Positions 8,671 through 17,287 of a DNA stretch of 64,000 nucleotides are shown here, one piece after another. The number at the start of each line of letters is the position of its first letter. Within the stretch, counting starts at the first letter, position 1. Below the pieces are notes generated by a model. The model searched no databases and was not told the origin of the DNA. It saw nothing but the letters and a program-made list of their open reading frames with translations. A program made the translations under genes and the position numbers. The stretch comes from Pirellula sp. (lineage in GTDB: Bacteria > Planctomycetota > Planctomycetia > Pirellulales > PNKZ01), in assembly GCA_013822735.1 (NCBI GenBank), contig PNKZ01000001.1, forward strand, positions 62,001 through 126,000, read 5' to 3'.

Positions 8671-9159
8671 ATGGACCTTCTCGACCGATTGCTGGGCCAC
8701 GATGCGTGGACGACGCGGCAACTACTCGACATCTGCGCGTCGCTGCCTGATGAGAAGCTCGACGCGGAGTTCGACATCGGCTTCCGCACGCTCCGGGCTA
8801 CGCTGACGCACATCATCCACAACACCGAAGTGTGGACCGCCTTAATGGCGCAGCAGGAAGTTCCCCGGGAAACAGATCGAACCGTGCCCGGATTGATCTG
8901 TCGCTTGGAGGCGGCGACCGCACAAATTCAAACGGTTGCTCGGGCCGTCGCCGACCGCGGCGATTGGGATGAGAAGTGGTTGGACTACCTGGACAACCCT
9001 CCCGTGGAGAAAACGTATGGAGCTGCGATTGCACACGTAATCACCCACAGCATGCACCATCGCGCTCAGGTGCTCTACCTGCTGCGCCTCGCCGGAGTTG
9101 CCAACCTGCCGGAAGGAGACGTTTTCAGTTGGGAAAACCGAGGGGAAGCGGTCGTTTAA
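8671..9159 (+). CDS. DinB-fold metalloprotein (DinB/YfiT superfamily)
   Basis: A 162-residue four-helix-bundle protein. The presumed metal ligands are His47 (LTHIIHNTEVW) and the HxxxH pair His126/His130 (THSMHHRAQVL). Members are often thiol-dependent transferases or stress-induced proteins; the name is shared with, but unrelated to, DNA polymerase IV. The ATG at 8671 is preferred over an in-frame start at 8626 because the conserved fold begins there and GGGGGAAG lies directly upstream. Confidence 0.85.
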   Translation: MDLLDRLLGHDAWTTRQLLDICASLPDEKLDAEFDIGFRTLRATLTHIIHNTEVWTALMAQQEVPRETDRTVPGLICRLEAATAQIQTVARAVADRGDWDEKWLDYLDNPPVEKTYGAAIAHVITHSMHHRAQVLYLLRLAGVANLPEGDVFSWENRGEAVV

Positions 9160-9249
9160 CGTTTCTCCCTCATTCTTAGTTGTCTAGGGCGCTGCGACAG
9201 CGGAGGTTAGGCGATCACAAAAGGCCGGCGCATAGGTCATGCCTCATTT

Positions 9250-11196
9250 ATGAACAAGCTTCCCAAAATGAAGACGACAATTCGTTGCTTACTGTTGTTG
9301 ATGTTCGCCTTCATCGCCACGTCGGTCAGCGCCGCCGACAAGCCGAACGTCGTCGTCATTCTTGCTGACGATCTAGGGTACGGGGAACTCGCCTGCTACG
9401 GCCATCCGAAGTTTCGCACGCCGCACTTAGATCGTATGGCGGCCGAAGGAGCGAAGCTGACCCACTTCAATTCGCCGATGCCGTTCTGCGCTCCGACGCG
9501 CGCCGCGCTGCTGACGGGCCGCTATCCGTTTCGCTGCGGCATGACGTCGAACCCCGCGCCCGACGGCGGACCGTCGGCCGACCAACTCCATCTGCCGCCG
9601 AGCGAGGTGCTGTTGCCGCAACTGCTCAAGCAAGCCGGCTATGCGACGGGAATGATCGGCAAGTGGCATTTGGGTCACTCCCGGACTGAACAGCTTCCCA
9701 TCCACCGCGGCTTCGACGAATACATCGGCATTTTGTATTCCAACGACATGCGGCCCGTGCGGCTGGTCGAAGGGGACGCGCCGGTGGAGTATCCGGTCGT
9801 GCAGGCGAACCTGACGCGTCGCTATACCGATCGGGCCATGGCCTTTATCGAACGCAACAAGGAGCGTCCCTTTTTCTTGTATTTCGCGCATGCGATGCCC
9901 CACAAACCGCTGGCCGCCTCGGAGACGTTTTATAAGAAGAGCGGCGCAGGCTTGTATGGTGACGTCATCGCCGAGCTCGACGCTTCGGTTGGCGAGATCC
10001 TCGCCAAGATCAAAGCATTGGGTCTCGATGAAAAGACGCTCGTCGTTTTTACCAGCGACAACGGAGCGACGTTCGGCGGCAGCACCGGCGGACTGCGCGG
10101 AATGAAAGGAAGCACTTACGAAGGGGGCTTTCGCGTGCCGTGTATTGCGCGCCGCCCGGGCGTGATTCCTGCCGGACACGTCAGCGCCAAGCCGGCGATC
10201 ATGATGGATCTGTTCGCGACGGTTCTCAACGTCGCCGGCGTCGAGTCGCCGGCCGAACGCACGATCGACGGACGCAACATCCTGCCGCTCTTTACGAGCG
10301 ACGCGAAGAGTCCGCACGAAGCGATCCTCGGCAACATGGCGAGCATTCGCGACGCACGTTGGAAACTCCATGTTCTGAAGCCGACGGAGGGGCTCGCCGG
10401 CGTCGGCAAGAATTTGAAACCCGGCGAACGCTACCTGGATCCGCGCGGGCCCGACGGCGTGACGATCATCGCGCCCTATGAACAAGCTCAGCCGTCGGAA
10501 CATCCCGGCCTGCGCACCGGCGACGCCGCGAAACCGAGGCAGCTTTTCGATCTTCAAAACGATCCGGCGGAGCAGCACGATGTGGCGGCCGAGCAGCCGG
10601 CGGAGGTCGCGCGGTTGCAAGCGATCTACGACCGCATGAGCCAAGACTTTCCCCCAGCCGAGCCGGCGGCGAAGCCTCGCAAGCGGCCCGACGTCGGCTA
10701 TCACCCCACGCCCCAGGACGTCGTCGAGAAAATGCTCGACTTGGCCAAGGTCACGAAGGAAGATCACGTTTGCGATCTCGGTTGCGGCGACGGTCGCTTT
10801 GTCATAACGGCCGCAATGAAATACGGCTGCCACGCGACCGGTTACGAAATCGATCCCCAACTCGTCGCCCAAGGACGCAATCGTATTCGTGAAGAAAAGC
10901 TCGACGAGCTTGCGAAGATCGTCGAGCAGGACATCTTCACCGCAGACATCGCAAACGTCAGCGTCATGACGTTGTTTTTGCTGGAAGACTTGAACGAGCA
11001 GCTGATCCCGCGATTGCAAACGATGAAGCCCGGCAGCCGCGTCGTCACGCACGAGTTTCACATTCCCGGCATCGAGGCCGAGCAGGAGCTGGCTTGGGTC
11101 TCCAAGATCGACAACAGCGAACATCTGCTGTTTGTTTATACGGTCCCGCTCAAAGCAGCGCCGCCCAAATCCAAACTGCGGGAAGCCGGGCGGTGA
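9250..11196 (+). CDS. Sulfatase fused to a C-terminal SAM-dependent methyltransferase
   Basis: A 648-residue two-domain protein. After a signal peptide (about 8-28) comes an S1-type sulfatase: metal-binding ADDLGYGE, the maturation motif FCAPTRAALLTGR with Cys80 as formylglycine precursor, GKWHLG and TSDNG. It ends near residue 470 with the usual LFDLQNDPAEQHDVA tail. The same frame then runs into a class I methyltransferase (about 478-640): HPTPQDVVEKMLDLA, SAM-binding DLGCGDGRF at about 509, YEID and the strand SRVVTHEFHIPG. No frameshift or stop separates the halves. Methyltransferases of this small DOT1/FAM173-like type are normally cytosolic, so the joint is odd for an exported enzyme. 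It heads a plus-strand run of three genes. Confidence 0.9.
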   Translation: MNKLPKMKTTIRCLLLLMFAFIATSVSAADKPNVVVILADDLGYGELACYGHPKFRTPHLDRMAAEGAKLTHFNSPMPFCAPTRAALLTGRYPFRCGMTSNPAPDGGPSADQLHLPPSEVLLPQLLKQAGYATGMIGKWHLGHSRTEQLPIHRGFDEYIGILYSNDMRPVRLVEGDAPVEYPVVQANLTRRYTDRAMAFIERNKERPFFLYFAHAMPHKPLAASETFYKKSGAGLYGDVIAELDASVGEILAKIKALGLDEKTLVVFTSDNGATFGGSTGGLRGMKGSTYEGGFRVPCIARRPGVIPAGHVSAKPAIMMDLFATVLNVAGVESPAERTIDGRNILPLFTSDAKSPHEAILGNMASIRDARWKLHVLKPTEGLAGVGKNLKPGERYLDPRGPDGVTIIAPYEQAQPSEHPGLRTGDAAKPRQLFDLQNDPAEQHDVAAEQPAEVARLQAIYDRMSQDFPPAEPAAKPRKRPDVGYHPTPQDVVEKMLDLAKVTKEDHVCDLGCGDGRFVITAAMKYGCHATGYEIDPQLVAQGRNRIREEKLDELAKIVEQDIFTADIANVSVMTLFLLEDLNEQLIPRLQTMKPGSRVVTHEFHIPGIEAEQELAWVSKIDNSEHLLFVYTVPLKAAPPKSKLREAGR

Positions 11197-11265
11197 CGAG
11201 ACGCAATATTTTGTCGCCCGGGCGCGTCATTTCCACATCTTTCTTCCTACACCGCGCTGAACAAC

Positions 11266-12672
11266 ATGACTCGATTCATCCGGCCGCTACTCTCGGCTCT
11301 GACTTGTTTTACTTTGCTGGGGGCAACTTCCTCGTTCGCCGCCGACAAGCCGAACATCGTCGTCTTTATTTCCGACGATCACGGCCAACTCGATTCCTCG
11401 GTCTACGGCGCCGGCGACGTCCGCACGCCGAACATGGATCGACTCGCAGCCGACGGCATGACGTTCACGCACGCCTTCGTCGCCTCCCCGGCCTGTGGAC
11501 CGAGCCGCACCGCGTTGCTCACCGGCCTTTGGTCGGCGCGCAACGGCGCCGAGCCGAATCATAAGGCAAAGAACCCGGACGTGCGTTCGCTCCCGCCGTT
11601 GCTGCATGCCTTGGGGTATGAAGTGGCCGCGTTCGGGAAGGTCGCCCACGGCAACTACGCGAAGGACCACGGCTTCGACGTCGTGAGCGGAATCCAAATC
11701 GGCTACAGCGACACCGTCGAGGTTGCCGAGTATCTCAAGAAGCGTGACGCCTCGAAGCCGCTCTGTTTGTTTTACGGCACGCGGCATCCGCACGTGCCTT
11801 GGGGCGAGAATTCCGGCTACGATCCGGCCGCCATCAAGCTGCCTCCCACGCATGTCGATACCGCCGCCACGCGCGAACAACGGGCCCGCTACTACTCCGA
11901 CGTCACGCGCGCCGACGCGTTGCTCGGCGAGCTGCGCGATCTCGCGAAAGCCCACGTACCGGGAGACACGCTCTTCATCTACACGGCCGACCATGGCGGG
12001 CAGTGGCCGTTTGCGAAGTGGAACCTCTACGACGCCGGCACCCGCGTGCCGTTTCTCGCGTCGTGGCCCGGCCGGCTCAAGCCGGGCTCGACGAGCGACG
12101 CGATGATTTGCTGGCCCGATCTGCTGCCGACCTTCATCGAACTGGCCGGCGGCGCGACGCCCGCGGGGATCGACGGTCGGTCGTTTGCCGGCGTGCTGCG
12201 CGGCACGGCGACGACGCATCGCGATCAGGTCTTCACGACCCACAGCGGAGACGGCGACTTCAATGTCTATCCGATCCGCAGCGTCCGCACGCGCGATTGG
12301 AAATACATCCGCAACCTGCATCCCGAGTTTCAGCACCACACGCACATCTCGCGCTCCAGCGGCCCGAGCGGTCGCGACTATTGGGGGTCGTGGGTCGAAG
12401 CGGCCGGGCAAGATTCGCTCGCCGCGGCCGTCGTGAAGCGCTATTCGGAGCGACCTGCTGAGGAACTGTATAATCTGGCGACCGATCCGTACGAGTTGCA
12501 CAATCTCGCGGCCAATCCGGCACAGGCCGAGCGACTGCAATTGCTTCGTGCCGACCTCGACGCCTGGATGAAGGCGCAAGGGGACAAACAAACCGTGTTC
12601 GGCAAGCCCCTCTTGCTCGGCGAGACGCCGACGCTTATCGCGCCGGGCGCCGCGAAATCGAAGCGGAAGTAG
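11266..12672 (+). CDS. Secreted sulfatase, heparan N-sulfatase-like
   Basis: A 468-residue enzyme with a signal peptide (about 1-26), metal-binding SDDHGQ, the activation motif SPACGPSRTALLTG (Cys77) and TADHGG instead of the commoner SDNG. The CGPSR form and the stretch after it resemble N-sulfoglucosamine sulfohydrolase (SGSH, S1_8) relatives, which remove N-linked sulfate from glucosamine. The C-terminus carries the usual LYNLATDPYELHNLA segment and ends SKRK. It lies 69 bp after the sulfatase-methyltransferase gene and 62 bp before the isomerase-like gene, on the same strand. Confidence 0.9.
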   Translation: MTRFIRPLLSALTCFTLLGATSSFAADKPNIVVFISDDHGQLDSSVYGAGDVRTPNMDRLAADGMTFTHAFVASPACGPSRTALLTGLWSARNGAEPNHKAKNPDVRSLPPLLHALGYEVAAFGKVAHGNYAKDHGFDVVSGIQIGYSDTVEVAEYLKKRDASKPLCLFYGTRHPHVPWGENSGYDPAAIKLPPTHVDTAATREQRARYYSDVTRADALLGELRDLAKAHVPGDTLFIYTADHGGQWPFAKWNLYDAGTRVPFLASWPGRLKPGSTSDAMICWPDLLPTFIELAGGATPAGIDGRSFAGVLRGTATTHRDQVFTTHSGDGDFNVYPIRSVRTRDWKYIRNLHPEFQHHTHISRSSGPSGRDYWGSWVEAAGQDSLAAAVVKRYSERPAEELYNLATDPYELHNLAANPAQAERLQLLRADLDAWMKAQGDKQTVFGKPLLLGETPTLIAPGAAKSKRK

Positions 12673-12734
12673 GTCTCCGTCGGCAACTCACGCGCATCGC
12701 TTTCACACATTGCTTCTCTCGCATCGAGGTCGTC

Positions 12735-13619
12735 ATGTTCCCCAATGTCCCCGTGAGTCGTCGCCGCTTTCTCGTCGGTTCGTCGGCGCTCGCCGCGGGA
12801 TGTTTGTTGCCGCAGCGGCTATTAGGTGCGCAAGCCGGGGAGCCCAAGCGCGAACGGAAGATTCCGGTCGGCGTGCAACTTTGGACGCTGCGCAACGAGG
12901 TACAGCAAGACTTGGCCGGCACGTTGCAGCGCGTCGCCGACATCGGATATGCGGGGGTGGAACTCTGGTTTCAGACCTGGCCGAAGGCCGGCGAGTTGAA
13001 GAAGGTCGTCGCCGATTGCGGGCTGCAAATCGCGAGCGCCCACGTGAATCTGAAAGACCTGCTCGACGACTTTCCGCGCCTCGCCGACTATCACCGCGAG
13101 CTCGGCAACAAGACGCTCGTAATTCCGTACATTCCGAATTACGCCGGGCTTTCGCAAGACGACTGGCGGAAGACGATCGACGACGTGCGGCACGCGGCCC
13201 GAGCCGGCACCGAGGCGGGCTTTCAGATGCTCTACCACAATCACGACTTTGAATTCACGACGCGCATCGGCGATGTCGAAGTGTTTGATCAGATCTTCGG
13301 CACGATCGACGCGAAGGTGCTCGGCGCGGAGATCGACGTCTTCTTCGTGGCCGAGGTCGGACGCGATCCCGCGGCGCTGCTGCGCAAGTTCGACGGCCGG
13401 TTGAAACGCGTACATCTGAAGGAGAAAGCAAAGCCGGGTTCGAAGGGGAAGAACACCGAGCTGGGGCGCGGCACCATCGATTGGCCCGCCGTGCTCGCAG
13501 CCGCGGCCGCCGCGGGAACGGAGTGGTATCTCGTCGAGCAAAATTGCGAAGATCGCCCGGCGCTCGAGAGCATTCAAATCAGCTTCGACTATCTGAAGAG
13601 CCTCGGCGTCGTCGCTTAA
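12735..13619 (+). CDS. Tat-exported sugar phosphate isomerase/epimerase-like TIM-barrel protein
   Basis: A 294-residue protein with a twin-arginine signal (SRRRFLVGSSALAAG). It has the xylose-isomerase-like (AP_endonuc_2) barrel: GVQLWTLRNEV, the metal-site region YHNHDFEF, EIDVFFV, KRVHLKEK and the late ELGRGTIDWPAVL. Related proteins isomerise, epimerise or dehydrate sugars, and planctomycetes encode many exported versions of unknown substrate. GAGGT lies 4 nt before the ATG. As last gene of the 9250-13619 run it may act on sugars released by the sulfatases. Confidence 0.88.
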   Translation: MFPNVPVSRRRFLVGSSALAAGCLLPQRLLGAQAGEPKRERKIPVGVQLWTLRNEVQQDLAGTLQRVADIGYAGVELWFQTWPKAGELKKVVADCGLQIASAHVNLKDLLDDFPRLADYHRELGNKTLVIPYIPNYAGLSQDDWRKTIDDVRHAARAGTEAGFQMLYHNHDFEFTTRIGDVEVFDQIFGTIDAKVLGAEIDVFFVAEVGRDPAALLRKFDGRLKRVHLKEKAKPGSKGKNTELGRGTIDWPAVLAAAAAAGTEWYLVEQNCEDRPALESIQISFDYLKSLGVVA

Positions 13620-14258
13620 CGCGCACTCGACGGAACAGCTTCGTCAAGGGAAGTTTTGGCCGGCCAAATCTGCTCTGGAATTTGGGCCGGCCGATTCGCG
13701 ACAATACGGCGTGATTCGTTGCGCCGTCTTAGCCCACGGCGAGTCGCCGGGGGCAATTGAGCGCGGTGGATAGCCCCACGGTGTGCATCGCCGTGGCAAG
13801 GAGAACCCCGTGCTTCGCCTCCGTCTTATTCACAGTAGCATTGGCGATCGGCCCCCTCATCCGTCCTGCGGACACCTTCTCCCGCGAGGGGAGAAGGGAG
13901 TAGGGACGGGGTTTTCGATGGTCACGCGAAATCGACGTAAGTCCTGCGCACTAAATCATCGAAATGCGCACAACGGACCCCTCGGAGTGCGCGTCGGAGC
14001 GCTTACCAACAAGGGAGCGCACTACGCGCTCGGCGCTGTGCGCACGGGGCAGGGGACTGCTGGAGGACTTACGTCGATTTACGGCGCGGCGAGCGGCTAC
14101 ATTTGCCGTCGGCGGCGCTCTGCGATCGGAACGCTCCGCTACGGAGCGCGCAAGGCGACCGAATTCGCGCACTTCGCCCAACAGGGCGTCGGGCGCACTG
14201 CGCACGAAAATGTCGTCGGCGCGCAGCCAATAGTGCGGTGCGCGCACGATGCGCGCAG
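13620..14258. repeat. Composite intergenic repeat block A (inverted relative to block B)
   Basis: This gene-free stretch after the isomerase stop is homologous, in opposite orientation, to 29290-29880. Matching parts in order: 13662-13691 (28 of 30 identical to the complement of 29828-29857); a CGGCGTGATTCG segment at 13707-13718; a clamp-like CCTTCTCCC hairpin region near 13865-13895; the 152-bp TIR unit 13929-14080; an exact 44-nt match 13979-14022 with 29526-29569; and an exact 25-nt match 14189-14213 with 29335-29359. Block A has about 115 bp of extra sequence near 13735-13850. It holds no convincing gene; a degenerate frame on the minus strand reads IFVRSAP as in block B. Confidence 0.85.
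13929..14080. repeat. 152-bp unit with perfect 16-bp terminal inverted repeats
   Basis: The ends are AAATCGACGTAAGTCC (13929-13944) and its exact complement GGACTTACGTCGATTT (14065-14080). The inside is rich in TGCGCA/GTGCGC. It has the outline of a MITE or structured-RNA element. The counterpart in block B is 29468-29619. Confidence 0.75.
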
Positions 14259-14286
14259 TAGCCGGCGCGTCGTCGCGAATGAAGCA

Positions 14287-15924
14287 TTACTTCCGCGGCG
14301 TCGTGCTGACTGCCGGAGCGAGCGCGCCCGTGCGGCGCGCCCACTCGTCCCATTCTTGGGAAAGCGAGGCGACGAGTTCCGGATGCTGCATCGCCAAATC
14401 ATTCGTCTCGCAGGGATCTTTGCCGACGTCGTACAGTTCCCACGCCGCGGCGGTCGGGAATCGTTTGCCCCAGACGAGTTTCCACGGCGCCTTGTGGATG
14501 GCACGGGCTCCTTCGTGCTGATAACACAAGGCTCGCGGCGGCAGCGCGGTGCCCGACCTCAAGAGCGGAGCGAGGCTCGCACCTTCCATCGGTTGCACGG
14601 CTCTGTCGCTCCGAACTTGTGGATACTCGGCGCCGCAAAGTTCGACGAGCGTCGGCATGATGTCCATGACGTGCGCCGGATCGCGTACCCAACGTCCGGC
14701 CCCTTCGATTCCCTGCGGCCAGTGCACGATGAGCGGCGTGGTGATGCCTCCCTGATGCGTAAAGTGCTTGTAGAGGCGAAACGGCGTGTTGCTCAGGTTG
14801 GCCCAGGCCGAGCCGTAGGCGGAGTGCGTATGCGGGCCGCCGATCGTTGGCAATGCGGGGCCTGCGTGCAGCGTGGTCGTGCCGCGGCGCGATTCCCCGT
14901 CGAAGCCGAAGGGTCCCCACTCGTAGCAAGCGCCGTTGTCGGAGAGGAGCAGAATGAGCGTGTTGTCGTATGTGCCGGTCGCACGCAACTGCGCGACGAT
15001 GCGACCCATCCCTTCGTCGACATGCCGGACCATCGCCGCATACACGGCCATGCGATAGGCGAGGTCCTCGCGATGATCGGCGGGGAGCGAATCCCAGGCG
15101 GGGTTCGGGCGGCCGGAATAGCCGTTGGCAATGGCATCGTTCTGTTCGACGGGCACGAGCGAGCGCTCCGTCAGCTTCCAACCATCATGATCGACGAGGC
15201 CGAGTTGCCGCATGCGCGCGAAACGTTCTGCGCGCAGCACGTCCCAGCCGCGGCGATACGTTTCCACGAGCGGCGCGACCGTTGCGGCCGGAGCTTGAAT
15301 CGGGAAGTGGGGGGACGAATGGGCGAGATACAAGAACCACGGCTTCTTCTCGGCTTGGGCCTGACGAATGAACTCGCTCGCGTAATCGCTGAACACGTCG
15401 GTGGCGTAGAACTTGTTCGGGTCGACCGCCAACTCCGGGCGGCGTCCTTCCGGCAGGCGCGCATACTTCGCGGCGTCCCATTGATCCTGCGAGTGCCCCA
15501 TCGTGTAGCCGAAGAACTCGTCGAAGCCGCGCGACGTGGGAACGGCCTTCGGTCCGCCGCCGACGTGCCACTTGCCGACGGCGTAAGTGCGGTAGCCCGC
15601 CGCGCCAAGGACTTCCGCGAGCGTCACGCAGCGGTCGTTCAGTTGGCCGCCGAAGTTGGGAATGCCTGCTTGTCCAGGATGCAAGCCGGTGAGGAGCGAC
15701 GCGCGGCTCGGGCAGCAACGCGCGGAGTTGGTCATCGCCGTGAAACGAAGGCCTTCCTGACCGAGTCGATCGATGTGCGGCGTCGGAATTTCGCCGCCGT
15801 AGCAACCCAGATCGCTGAAGCCGAGATCGTCGAGCAGCACGAGCAACACGTTCGGGCGTTCGACGGCCGAGGCGTGGCCGCTCCAGAGAATCGCGGCGAC
15901 GAAGAAATACGCGAACGATTTCAT
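14287..15924 (-). CDS. Secreted arylsulfatase-like sulfatase
   Basis: A 545-residue enzyme with a short signal peptide (about 1-20). It has metal-binding LDDLGFSD, the activation motif ARCCPSRASLLTG (Cys70 the formylglycine precursor, with a second Cys directly after it), GKWHVGG and SDNGA. Length and the CCPSR motif resemble arylsulfatases of the AtsA type (S1_4). The C-terminal LYDVGKDPCETNDLA segment is conserved. The gene is alone on the minus strand between repeat block A, which starts about 30 bp beyond its stop, and the divergent polymerase IV gene. Confidence 0.9.
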   Translation of the reverse strand: MKSFAYFFVAAILWSGHASAVERPNVLLVLLDDLGFSDLGCYGGEIPTPHIDRLGQEGLRFTAMTNSARCCPSRASLLTGLHPGQAGIPNFGGQLNDRCVTLAEVLGAAGYRTYAVGKWHVGGGPKAVPTSRGFDEFFGYTMGHSQDQWDAAKYARLPEGRRPELAVDPNKFYATDVFSDYASEFIRQAQAEKKPWFLYLAHSSPHFPIQAPAATVAPLVETYRRGWDVLRAERFARMRQLGLVDHDGWKLTERSLVPVEQNDAIANGYSGRPNPAWDSLPADHREDLAYRMAVYAAMVRHVDEGMGRIVAQLRATGTYDNTLILLLSDNGACYEWGPFGFDGESRRGTTTLHAGPALPTIGGPHTHSAYGSAWANLSNTPFRLYKHFTHQGGITTPLIVHWPQGIEGAGRWVRDPAHVMDIMPTLVELCGAEYPQVRSDRAVQPMEGASLAPLLRSGTALPPRALCYQHEGARAIHKAPWKLVWGKRFPTAAAWELYDVGKDPCETNDLAMQHPELVASLSQEWDEWARRTGALAPAVSTTPRK

Positions 15925-16050
15925 ATGCGGAGGGGGCTCGATGTTCTGAAGGGGAGACGCGAATTGCCGTCAGTATATTGCGGGCCGATCCGTTTTGCGC
16001 CGGTGCGGTCTCGCCGAATTGGCTATCATACGATGCATGAGGAACGACAG

Positions 16051-17229
16051 ATGATTCTTCACGTCGATATGGATGCATTCTACGCCTCGGTCGAGGAGCG
16101 CGACGATCCCCGGCTCGTCGGCAAGCCGGTTGTGGTCGGCGGCACGGCCGAAGGTCGGGGCGTCGTTGCGGCGGCGAATTACGTCGCGAGAAGGTTCGGC
16201 GTGCATAGCGCGATGCCGGCGGTCACGGCGCGGCGTCTCTGTCCGCAGGCCGTGTTTCTGCCGGTGCGAATGCGACACTATGCCGAGATCTCGCAGCAGA
16301 TCCGCGCCATCTTCGAGCAATACACGCCGCTGGTCGAGCCGCTCTCGCTGGATGAGGCGTTCCTCGACGTCACCGGTAGCGAGCACATGTTCGGTTCGGC
16401 CGCCGAGATCGGGCGTCGCATCAAGCAGCAAATTCTCGACGAGCTTCGGCTGGTAGCTTCCGTCGGCGCGGCGCCGAACAAGTTTGTGGCGAAGATTGCC
16501 AGCGACGTGCACAAACCCGACGCGCTCGTGTTGGTCGCACCAAGCGAGGTGCAGGCGTTTCTCGATCCCTTGCCGGTCGGACGCATTTGGGGAGTCGGCA
16601 AGGTGACGAACCAAGTGTTCGAACGATTCGGCATTCGGACGATCGGGCAATTGCGCGCCTTGCCGCAGGAGACGATCGCCGGTTTGTTCGGCTCGAGCGG
16701 CGAGCATTATTGGAAGCTGGCCCACGGGATCGACGACCGGCGCGTCGTGCCGGATCGCGAGGCGAAGTCGATTTCCAACGAGACCACGTTCGCCGAAGAT
16801 ATCGACGACAAGGAATCGCTGCGCGCTTGGCTGTTGGAACTGGTCGAGCAAGTCGGACGCCGGCTGCGTCGTCACGGGTTGAAGGGGCGCACCGTGGAGC
16901 TGAAAGTGCGGTTCGCCGACTTTCAGACGATCTCACGTTCGCAAACACTGACGGAGCCGACCAACGTGACCGACGAGCTTTGGCAGGCCGCGGTGGAACT
17001 GCTGACTAAGCGGTTGCCGGCCGGGCATTTGCCGGTGCGCTTGTTGGGAATGGGGGTTACCGGCTTAGAAACGCAACCGACGCAAGGGCTGCTCTTCGAC
17101 GATGAGGAGCGGCAGAAGCAGCGACAACTGGATAATGTGGCGGACCAGATCAAGGAGCGGTTCGGCGGCGGCGCGTTGGGACGCGCGAGCGGGCTCGTCC
17201 ACGAAGCGCGCCGCAAGCCGAGGCGATAG
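16051..17229 (+). CDS. dinB: DNA polymerase IV, Y-family translesion polymerase
   Basis: A 392-residue error-prone polymerase that copies past damaged bases. Catalytic acids are Asp6 and Asp8 in HVDMDAFYASVE, and Asp101/Glu102 in LSLDEAFLDVTGS. The little-finger region is present and QGLLFDDE near the C-terminus is a likely sliding-clamp-binding motif. The frame stays open far upstream (to 13783), but homology begins here; GAGGA at 16039-16043 is 7 nt before the ATG. A slightly longer start at 16033 is possible. It sits among sulfatases with no apparent functional link. Confidence 0.95.
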   Translation: MILHVDMDAFYASVEERDDPRLVGKPVVVGGTAEGRGVVAAANYVARRFGVHSAMPAVTARRLCPQAVFLPVRMRHYAEISQQIRAIFEQYTPLVEPLSLDEAFLDVTGSEHMFGSAAEIGRRIKQQILDELRLVASVGAAPNKFVAKIASDVHKPDALVLVAPSEVQAFLDPLPVGRIWGVGKVTNQVFERFGIRTIGQLRALPQETIAGLFGSSGEHYWKLAHGIDDRRVVPDREAKSISNETTFAEDIDDKESLRAWLLELVEQVGRRLRRHGLKGRTVELKVRFADFQTISRSQTLTEPTNVTDELWQAAVELLTKRLPAGHLPVRLLGMGVTGLETQPTQGLLFDDEERQKQRQLDNVADQIKERFGGGALGRASGLVHEARRKPRR

Positions 17230-17287
17230 ATCGGCAAATATTCCAGCGGTCCGGCGCATCGAAGATTCCCAGACATCAACCGTCTCT

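Noticed and set aside
9427-11124. A 565-codon minus-strand frame opposite the sulfatase-methyltransferase gene
   Set aside because: Shadow frame of the sulfatase gene, with no domains; the plus strand has complete motifs.
13783-16050. Upstream extension of the polymerase IV frame by about 750 codons
   Set aside because: It runs through repeat block A and antisense through a sulfatase gene, with no homology. Polymerase homology and a good ribosome binding site fix the start at 16051.
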